Below the pieces are notes generated by a model. It made no database searches and was not told the DNA's origin. It worked only from the letters and a program-made list of their open reading frames with translations. Source: Bacillota bacterium (GTDB taxonomy: Bacteria > Bacillota > Dethiobacteria > DTU022). Taken from it: a stretch of 10,208 nucleotides of DNA. Every line of letters starts with the position of its first letter. Within the stretch, counting starts at the first letter, position 1. Shown here one piece after another: positions 5,138 through 10,208 of this stretch. The translations under genes and the position numbers were made by a program. The DNA is taken from contig JAAZIE010000362.1 in the NCBI GenBank assembly GCA_012510305.1, positions 1 to 10,208 of the forward strand, written 5' to 3'.

Positions 5138-6271
5138 CTAGGCCTTGAGCATCTCGACAAAGGCCTGCAGCCTGGTCTGAATGGTCCCGGCGGGCGCAAA
5201 GCTGTAGTTGTCGTCGATGAGGAGCATGGGATAGTCCGCTTCTTTCAGGTAATCCCTCAAGTCGGGATAATCGAACTTGTGGGGATCGCAGAAAGAGATG
5301 ATATAGCCGACGAAGGCGTCGGCGTTGTATTCGCGGGCCCGCTGGAGCAGGTACTCAAAGCGCGCCGTGCCGGGGCCGCGGTCGGTGCGCGGGCACTGGA
5401 AATTGACAAAATAGTGATCTTTCAAGCCTTCGTTCAGATCTTCGTGCACGGCGATATCTTTCTCGAAGAGCCTGAAACCGATGCAGGTGTCGTCGGCGAC
5501 CACATCGCCGCCGGCTTCTTCGATCATCTTGTAGAAGGCGATATTGTCCAGCAGGCTGCCCCAGACCAGGATGCGGGGGCGCGCCGGCCCCTCGGGGGCC
5601 CGCTTTTCCACTTCTTCCAGCGCCTCTTTCAGGAGCCGGTTGAAATCTTTTGGCGGCAGCCATCCGCCGGCCAAAAGCAGGCTGAGCATCTCGCTGCCCC
5701 GGAGCAGCGGGGGGTTCACCAGCCGGTGCCGGTAGAGTTGGCGGATGAGGGCGCGGTTGCTGTTGGCCAGCTCGATTTCACGGCGCAGCTTTTCGTCGGT
5801 GACTTTTTGCCCGGTAAACTGCTCCAGGCTTTCCTTGAAGAAGTCGAGTTCGCGTTTGAAGAAACGCTCCGACCAGGGGGTGACCTGGTGGGGGACGTTG
5901 AAGAGGCGCGAGTAGGAGAAGGGATGGTAGTAGGTCCAGATGCCGTAAAGGCGCTGGATCATATCGCAGCTGTGCGAGACAACGAGCCCGTCCATGAAAT
6001 CGAGGCGCCCTTTCAGCCCCTGGGTAAAAACGTTGCGCACGTAGGTGCAGCCGTAGGGTTCCATGTAGGCGTCGGCTTCGGCGGTGGGTTCGCCGGGCCG
6101 GCCGGTAATGCGGTGGGGGATCGCCCCGGCGGCGCTGATAATTTCAGGCGGGGCAAAGCAGCAGAGGTAGCCGATGACCGGTTGGCCGCTTTCACGCCGC
6201 AGGTCGGCGGCCAGGGCTTCCGGTTGTGCGGCCATCGCCGCCGCGCGCTCCAACGCAGAAAGGTTTTGCAT
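5138..6271 (-). CDS. 2-hydroxyacyl-CoA dehydratase / benzoyl-CoA reductase-like small subunit
   Basis: This 377-residue protein belongs to the HgdB/BcrC-like family (2-hydroxyglutaryl-CoA dehydratase D-component), whose members carry a [4Fe-4S] cluster and act by low-potential one-electron reduction of an acyl-CoA. Family features in order are GYLCCFAPPEIISAAGAIP (34-52), CTYVRNVF (Cys75), DGLVVSHSCD (Cys102), the RILVWGS fold restart (233-239), a GGDVVADDTCIG segment (254-265) and ISFCDPHKFDYP (Cys328). Cys37 or 38, Cys75 or 102, and Cys328 are candidate cluster ligands. The frame extends 55 codons upstream, but that part is Pro/Arg/Ser-rich and unlike the family. The ATG at 6271 has aaggag ten bases ahead and is chosen. 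It is the second gene of a pair, 58 bases after its partner. The substrate cannot be read from sequence. No activator ATPase (HgdC type) is in the window. Confidence 0.88.
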   Translation of the reverse strand: MQNLSALERAAAMAAQPEALAADLRRESGQPVIGYLCCFAPPEIISAAGAIPHRITGRPGEPTAEADAYMEPYGCTYVRNVFTQGLKGRLDFMDGLVVSHSCDMIQRLYGIWTYYHPFSYSRLFNVPHQVTPWSERFFKRELDFFKESLEQFTGQKVTDEKLRREIELANSNRALIRQLYRHRLVNPPLLRGSEMLSLLLAGGWLPPKDFNRLLKEALEEVEKRAPEGPARPRILVWGSLLDNIAFYKMIEEAGGDVVADDTCIGFRLFEKDIAVHEDLNEGLKDHYFVNFQCPRTDRGPGTARFEYLLQRAREYNADAFVGYIISFCDPHKFDYPDLRDYLKEADYPMLLIDDNYSFAPAGTIQTRLQAFVEMLKA

Positions 6272-6329
6272 TCTTTGATCTCTCCTTACTGTAGAGTATA
6301 GCCCGGGTGATCTCTGCGGCCGGCTCGGC

Positions 6330-7664
6330 TCAACTGCCGGGTTTGCTTCTGCCGGCCAGGGTTTCCATGAAGGCGTGGACCCGGGTCTTGATCTGGGCGT
6401 CGGACCAGAGACGGGGGTCGGCCATATCGCTTTCAAAAATCAAGGAGGGGACTCCGATCTTCGCCAGCCGGTTCCGCGTATGAACCTCGCCGAAGGAGAC
6501 GGCGCGGCAGGAGCGGGTCAGGTGCATCACCGCCCCGTCAAGGTGGTAGTCCTCCACCGCCTCGTCGAGCATGTCGCTGCCGACAAATCCGCCGAAGACG
6601 GCGGGGTTGCAGAGCTCGGGCATGGCCTCGGTGCCGTAATCGTGCATCTTCACCGCCCGCACCCAGGCCCGTTCCACGATCGCTTCCAGCGGATCCTCCA
6701 GGTCCACTTCAAACCAATCGCCCACGTTGTAGGTTGATTCCAGGGCAAAGACCGCCCCGAAGGACTCCAGGTAGTTGAAAAAGCCGAGGTTGAACCAGGG
6801 CGGCAGCCCGAACCAGATGAGGCGGTATTTTTCTTCTTCGACGATGCCCACTTTTCGCTCCACGCGGTCCTTCACTTCCAGGTACATCTCCCGGTAAAAA
6901 TCGACCGCTTCTTCTTCGCCCACCATGTACATCTGCGGAATGATCGCCGAAAAATAGTCGGTGGAGCCCATGGGGCAGGGGACCGCTTTGCGCAGGTAGA
7001 GGGTGTCCCGCCAGTAGGCCAGGGCTTCGTGCGAGAGGGCCATGATCGAGCGCAGCAGGTCGGTGTCCAGTTTTTTGCCGGTGTGGTGCTCCAAAAATTC
7101 AACCTGGCCGTGCAGGTCTTCGCGTATCAGGGCCTTGTAATGGGCGGCGATGCGGGGATCGTGCGGATCCACGTCCCACGGCGGGGCCAGGGGGTCGCTG
7201 CTGTAGACAGGAACGTCCACGAAGCGGGTGGCGATGGCCTGGAACCACTTGTAGCGCGGTTCGCAGAGAAAGCCCGAGCCCAGGAGCATGGTGGGGTTGC
7301 CCATCCCGCCGGGCATGGGCGACTCCTCGGGCGGTTCTCCCGATTCGATCCAGCGCTTGCAGTAACCCATGGTGTTGGTTACATAAGTGCAGAGCTCGGG
7401 GGAATAGCCGTCCCCCTCGGCTGTTTTGATAAAGTCGGGGGCGACGAGGCGGCTGGCGCAGAGGGTGCCGAAATTTTCGGGCCATTCCCAGAGCAGGTCA
7501 AAAGCCTTCAGCAGCTCGGGCGGCACCCCCACCATGCACCAGGCCAGCGGCTCGTTGCTGAAGCGCCTCTCGAACATGCGCATAAAAAAGCGCGGCAGCA
7601 TATCTTTCATCTTGCGGGTGGTCTCCAGGTGGCGTTTGGCACGCTTCATTTCACTGGAGGACAT
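6330..7664 (-). CDS. 2-hydroxyacyl-CoA dehydratase / benzoyl-CoA reductase-like large subunit
   Basis: This 444-residue protein is the partner subunit in the same superfamily and would form the Fe-S heterodimer with the product of the next gene. Visible family segments are WCMVGVPPELLKAFDLLWEW (42-61), SPELCTYVTNTMGYC (88-102), a GFLCEPRYKWF segment (131-141), DLLRSIMALSHEALAYWRDT (202-221), RLIWFGLPPWF (281-291) and the C-terminal DGAVMHLTRSCRAVSFGE (376-393). Likely cluster ligands are Cys43, Cys92 or 102, and Cys386; Cys134 is another possibility. The frame runs 49 codons upstream, but the ATG at 7664 has aaaggagg eight bases ahead, an excellent site. It is first in the two-gene operon and divergent from hisG. 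Roles in this family include 2-hydroxyacyl-CoA dehydration in amino-acid fermentation and benzoyl-CoA reduction; neither is proven here. Confidence 0.87.
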   Translation of the reverse strand: MSSSEMKRAKRHLETTRKMKDMLPRFFMRMFERRFSNEPLAWCMVGVPPELLKAFDLLWEWPENFGTLCASRLVAPDFIKTAEGDGYSPELCTYVTNTMGYCKRWIESGEPPEESPMPGGMGNPTMLLGSGFLCEPRYKWFQAIATRFVDVPVYSSDPLAPPWDVDPHDPRIAAHYKALIREDLHGQVEFLEHHTGKKLDTDLLRSIMALSHEALAYWRDTLYLRKAVPCPMGSTDYFSAIIPQMYMVGEEEAVDFYREMYLEVKDRVERKVGIVEEEKYRLIWFGLPPWFNLGFFNYLESFGAVFALESTYNVGDWFEVDLEDPLEAIVERAWVRAVKMHDYGTEAMPELCNPAVFGGFVGSDMLDEAVEDYHLDGAVMHLTRSCRAVSFGEVHTRNRLAKIGVPSLIFESDMADPRLWSDAQIKTRVHAFMETLAGRSKPGS

Positions 7665-7794
7665 AAGCTGGACCTCCTTTATGTTTAGCAGAAATTTCGA
7701 TACATTAGGAATATTCGCCTTGAAGTGGCTTGATTCCTGCCGCGGAGCCCTATATTTACAGATCGGCGGCCCGGCCTTCTTCGAGGAAATACTG

Positions 7795-7823
7795 TTGACA
7801 GCAACTACCAAAGGTGATAGCGT
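7795..7823 (+). promoter_or_regulatory. Possible hisG promoter
   Basis: A consensus TTGACA lies at 7795-7800. At 17 bases downstream is TAGCGT (7818-7823), a poor -10. The start codon follows 43 bases later. The -35 match is good, but the site as a whole is uncertain. Confidence 0.3.
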
Positions 7824-7866
7824 AAGCTCAACATTGCCGCAGAAATGGGAAGGGAAGAAGGATAAA

Positions 7867-8739
7867 TTGAAAAGACTGAGATTGGGGCTTCCGGCGGGCA
7901 GCCTGCAGGAATCAGCCCTGGAGATCTTTAAAAAGGCGGGCTACAACATCAGCATCGGCGATCGTTCGTACTATCCGTACATCGACGATGAAGAGATCGA
8001 ATGCGTGCTCATCCGCGCCCAGGAGATCCCCAAGTATGTTGCCGACGAGGTGCTCGATGTGGGCCTCACCGGCAAGGATTGGATCGTGGAGACGGGGGTG
8101 CAGGTGGAAGAGGTTGCCGAGCTGGCTTTTTCCAAGCGGGGGCTGCGGCCGGTGCGCCTGGTTCTGGCGGTGCCCCGCGATTCCGATATTCGCTCTGTTG
8201 CCGACCTGGAGGGCCGGCGCATCGCCACCGAGCTGGTGGAGACGACCGGGGGCTACCTGGAGAGCAAGGGGGTTAACGCCACCGTGCTCTTTTCCTGGGG
8301 GGCCACCGAGGTGAAGCCTCCCCTGCTGGCCGATGCCATCGCCGAGCTCACCGAAACAGGCCGCTCGCTGAAGGCGAACAACCTGCGCGAAATTGAAACC
8401 ATCCTGGTTTCCACCCCGCGGATGATCATGAACCGGGCCAGCGGGAGCGATCCCTGGAAAAAGAAAAAAGTGGAGCACATGGTGACCCTGCTCAGGGGGG
8501 CGCTGCTGGCGGAGCAGAAGGTGATGCTGAAGATGAACGTTCACCGCGATGATTTGGCCGGGGTTGTCTCCAAGCTGCCCGCCCTGCGCAAACCCACCGT
8601 TTCCACCCTCAGCGAAGATCACTGGGTGGCGGTGGAGAGCGTGGTTGAAGAGAAGGCCGTCCGCGATCTGATCTATGAGCTGAAAAAGGTGGGCGCCGAA
8701 GGTATCGTGGAGTTTCCTTTAAACAAAATTGTTCCTTGA
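7867..8739 (+). CDS. hisG: ATP phosphoribosyltransferase, long form
   Basis: HisG condenses ATP with phosphoribosyl pyrophosphate, the first committed step of histidine synthesis. Starting at TTG 7867 the product has 290 residues, the length of the hexameric long form that carries its own regulatory domain and does not need HisZ. Catalytic-domain segments are RLGLPAGSLQESALEIFKKAG (4-25, split here for reading), DVGLTGKDW (64-72), GRRIATELVETTGGY (116-130) and the PRPP-binding region GATEVKPPLLADAIAELTET (145-164). The C-terminal ACT-like HisG_C domain (about 205-288) binds histidine for feedback inhibition. The frame is open far upstream, but that part overlaps the divergent dehydratase gene and does not resemble HisG. 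No in-frame ATG lies at the right place; the TTG has aagga four bases ahead. No other his gene is in the window. Confidence 0.93.
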   Translation: MKRLRLGLPAGSLQESALEIFKKAGYNISIGDRSYYPYIDDEEIECVLIRAQEIPKYVADEVLDVGLTGKDWIVETGVQVEEVAELAFSKRGLRPVRLVLAVPRDSDIRSVADLEGRRIATELVETTGGYLESKGVNATVLFSWGATEVKPPLLADAIAELTETGRSLKANNLREIETILVSTPRMIMNRASGSDPWKKKKVEHMVTLLRGALLAEQKVMLKMNVHRDDLAGVVSKLPALRKPTVSTLSEDHWVAVESVVEEKAVRDLIYELKKVGAEGIVEFPLNKIVP

Positions 8740-8798
8740 GGGCGTCTTGGGCCCGGGAGGGTCTTGCAAAAAGGTCTAACCGGGGTATTTTCTACAAG

Positions 8799-8826
8799 TT
8801 GACGGTGCCGGGGATCGTGTTATACT
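8799..8826 (+). promoter_or_regulatory. Sigma-A-type promoter of the foldase gene
   Basis: TTGACG (8799-8804), a 16-base spacer and TATACT (8821-8826) are good -35 and -10 matches. Transcription would begin near 8833, about 40 bases before the start codon. The foldase gene can therefore be expressed independently of hisG. Confidence 0.65.
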
Positions 8827-8875
8827 TGTGAAGGTGGTTCCTTGAGAAGATTAAGAGTAGAAAAGGGGTTCTTAA

Positions 8876-9787
8876 ATGAGCACTTCGGAAGAGCAAAAGG
8901 GGACAGGCTTTTTTTCCAAACCGCAGAATATTATCCTGTTGGTTTTGGCCCTGGTCATCCTGGGGGCTGCGGCGGTGATCGTGTCGATGCAGATTGACCC
9001 CACGGTGGCGGTAGTGAACGGCAAGAGGATCAAGCGCAGCGAACTCTATGCGGTGATGTACACGCAGGTAGGCAAAGAGGCCCTCGAATCACTTGTGGAC
9101 ACGCAGCTGATCTTGCAGGAGGGCGAAAAACGCGGGATCAAGGTGGGCAATAAAGAGATCGATGAAGAGATCGACAGCATTATCGAGGAGCATTACGGGG
9201 GAGACAGGGAGCAGTTTGAATCCATCCTGGAGCTGCAGAATTTTTCTCTCGATGAACTCCGCGATAGAATGCGCCTTGATCTGACGTTGGAACAGATTAT
9301 CGAAGATGATCTGAAGATCGGCGATAAAGAGGCCCGCGAATACTTCAAGGAGAACCGGGAGCTCTTTAATGTTCAAGAAGAGGTTAAAGCGCGGCATATC
9401 CTCGTGGAAACAAAGAAGGAAGCCCTCGATGTGATCGCGCGGCTGGAAAAGGGCGAGGATTTTGCCGAGCTGGCCGGCGAGCTCTCCATGGATCCGGGAT
9501 CGAAGGAGCAGGGCGGCGACCTGGGCTTTTTCCCCAGAAAGGTCATGGCCGAGGAATTTGAAAAGGTGGCCTTCGACCAGAAAAAGGGCGAAATAAGCGC
9601 CCCGGTAAAGACCAGCCACGGTTATCATGTTATCGAAACCCTGGACCACAAAAAGGCCCGGAAGGTCACCTTTGACGAAGTCGCCGACGACGTCAATGAA
9701 AAAATAAAGGCGGACCGGGCACCGCTTTTGATCCAGGAGCTACTGGAGCGGCTAAAAAGCGAAGCCGTCATCGACATCCGCGACTAA
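8876..9787 (+). CDS. Membrane-anchored parvulin-type peptidyl-prolyl isomerase (PrsA/SurA-like foldase)
   Basis: This is an extracytoplasmic folding factor that isomerises Xaa-Pro bonds in exported proteins. The 303-residue product has a short polar N-terminus and one membrane helix (about 17-38, NIILLVLALVILGAAAVIVS). A SurA_N/PrsA-like helical chaperone region follows (about 43-165, starting VAVVNGKRIKRSEL). The parvulin domain is at about 171-257, with VKARHILV, FAELAGELSMDPGSKEQGGD, LGFFPRKVM and HGYHVIETLD, and then a charged C-terminal helix. Classical PrsA is a lipoprotein; here there is no lipobox Cys at the end of the hydrophobic segment, so the protein is probably held by an uncleaved helix. 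The ATG has aaaagggg seven bases ahead. The gene has its own promoter and terminator. Confidence 0.92.
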   Translation: MSTSEEQKGTGFFSKPQNIILLVLALVILGAAAVIVSMQIDPTVAVVNGKRIKRSELYAVMYTQVGKEALESLVDTQLILQEGEKRGIKVGNKEIDEEIDSIIEEHYGGDREQFESILELQNFSLDELRDRMRLDLTLEQIIEDDLKIGDKEAREYFKENRELFNVQEEVKARHILVETKKEALDVIARLEKGEDFAELAGELSMDPGSKEQGGDLGFFPRKVMAEEFEKVAFDQKKGEISAPVKTSHGYHVIETLDHKKARKVTFDEVADDVNEKIKADRAPLLIQELLERLKSEAVIDIRD

Positions 9788-9799
9788 GAAACACAGCCA

Positions 9800-9838
9800 A
9801 AAAAGGTGACAGGGGGACGTACCTCCTGTCACCTTTTT
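9800..9838 (+). terminator. Foldase terminator, first GGTGACAG hairpin repeat
   Basis: aaaaaggtgacagg (9800-9813) pairs perfectly over 14 bp with cctgtcaccttttt (9825-9838). The 11-base loop gggacgtacct holds a small extra gg/cc pairing. It starts 12 bases after the foldase stop and ends in a T-run, so it can act as a terminator. The same palindrome recurs at 10052-10086, so it is also a dispersed repeat. Confidence 0.75.
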
Positions 9839-9843
9839 CTTTT

Positions 9844-10005
9844 GCCTCGCCCCTACGATTTTGTACGATAGCCCCGCGGTTAAATGAAGGACTCCAATTT
9901 TACTGCCCATGCCCCCGCACCGGATGTAGGGGTCGGGCATGCCCGACCCAACCCCGGCTGCACCGGAGGCGTACATATAACATGCAGGGTAAACCCGGGC
10001 GGGGG
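9844..10005. mobile_element. MITE-like element, copy B (162 bp)
   Basis: This second copy of the element at 1111-1271 has the same left end gcctcgccc (9844-9852) and internal 20-bp palindrome (9930-9949). The tail cagggtaaac-cgggcgg is also shared, but its right inverted end is degraded (gggcggggg, 9997-10005). The two copies differ at about 21 positions by eye, clustered in the middle-left part (equivalent to 1151-1165 in copy A). It sits directly after the GGTGACAG terminator. Short open frames over it on either strand are not genes. Confidence 0.65.
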
Positions 10006-10011
10006 CCTGCT

Positions 10012-10047
10012 TAAATCCCCCCCGGCCCCCCTTTAGCAAAGGGGGGA
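10012..10047. repeat. C/G hairpin repeat, third copy
   Basis: taaatccccccc-gg-ccccccttt-agc-aaaggggggag is the same element as at 959-998, with loop agc. The ccccccttt / aaagggggg stem is perfect. Confidence 0.75.
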
Positions 10048-10051
10048 GAAT

Positions 10052-10086
10052 AGGTGACAGGGGGACGTACCTACTGTCACCTTTTT
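10052..10086. repeat. Second GGTGACAG hairpin repeat
   Basis: aggtgacag (10052-10060) pairs with ctgtcacct (10074-10082), followed by tttt. The loop differs from the first copy at one base (ctac for ctcc). No gene precedes it directly, so here it acts only as a repeat or a second backup terminator. Confidence 0.7.
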
Positions 10087-10112
10087 GCCTGCCCAGGACG
10101 GCGCGGGGCGTG

Positions 10113-10151
10113 GTTAAATCCCCCCTGGCCCCCCTTTAGCAAAGGGGGGGA
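10113..10151. repeat. C/G hairpin repeat, fourth copy
   Basis: ttaaatcccccc-tgg-ccccccttt-agc-aaaggggggga is nearly identical to the third copy about 100 bases before. The two copies bracket the second GGTGACAG hairpin. Confidence 0.75.
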
Positions 10152-10208
10152 ATAAGGAGCCTTGGGGCAAAGGGTAACACAAATGTATAAATGAAACATG
10201 TGGGTTAA

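Noticed and set aside
5033..6301. 422-codon plus-strand open frame opposite the small dehydratase subunit.
   Set aside because: It is the GC-rich antisense shadow of a recognised family gene and contains its terminator region.
7426..7866. Upstream extension of the hisG frame by 147 codons.
   Set aside because: It overlaps the divergent dehydratase gene and is unlike HisG, whose family sequence begins at 7867.
9752..10039. Minus-strand open frame of 95 codons at the right end.
   Set aside because: It covers the foldase 3' end, a terminator and copy B of the repeat; no ribosome binding site or family likeness.

Overview
The window looks like chromosomal DNA of a GC-rich, anaerobic, probably endospore-forming member of the Bacillota (Clostridia sensu lato). 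This is inference. It rests on a CwlD-type (germination-specific) muramoyl amidase, strong AGGAGG-like ribosome binding sites, an oxygen-sensitive 2-hydroxyacyl-CoA dehydratase-type gene pair, a selenocysteine-containing HesB-like protein, and intergenic repeats of the kind common in such genomes. No species can be named from the sequence.

Layout. 2-862 (+): 3'-terminal part of an envelope protein built of 15-residue Gly-Leu repeats with one C-terminal membrane helix, followed by a good terminator. 863-1420: non-coding, with C/G-rich hairpin repeats and a 161-bp MITE-like element (copy A). 1421-2278 (+): membrane-anchored VanY-type D,D-carboxypeptidase. 2310-3068 (-): CwlD-type N-acetylmuramoyl-L-alanine amidase, convergent with the previous gene. 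3305-3610 (+): HesB/IscA-like gene with an in-frame TGA at the family's conserved Cys position and a hairpin placed like a bacterial SECIS; a gene caller using the standard code misses it. 3642-4907 (-): aspartate kinase with a probable internal start for a separate regulatory subunit. 6271-5138 and 7664-6330 (-): two-gene operon for both subunits of a 2-hydroxyacyl-CoA dehydratase / benzoyl-CoA reductase-like enzyme, ending in a terminator. 7867-8739 (+): long-form ATP phosphoribosyltransferase (hisG, TTG start), divergent from the dehydratase pair. 8876-9787 (+): membrane-anchored parvulin foldase with its own promoter and terminator. 9788-10208: no gene; a repeat cluster with copy B of the MITE-like element, two GGTGACAG hairpins and two C/G hairpins. 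Nothing recognisable lies in 10153-10208.

How the genes relate. Two neighbours act on peptidoglycan (VanY-type peptidase, CwlD), and two products are anchored envelope proteins (repeat protein, foldase). LysC feeds lysine, threonine, methionine and diaminopimelate synthesis, the last being a wall precursor. HisG opens histidine synthesis but stands alone here. The HesB-like selenoprotein probably serves Fe-S metabolism, and the dehydratase pair needs Fe-S clusters, but the sequence does not show any functional link between them. The most notable item is the selenoprotein gene with its SECIS-like hairpin. Next are the repeat protein, the MITE-like element pair and the internal lysC start.
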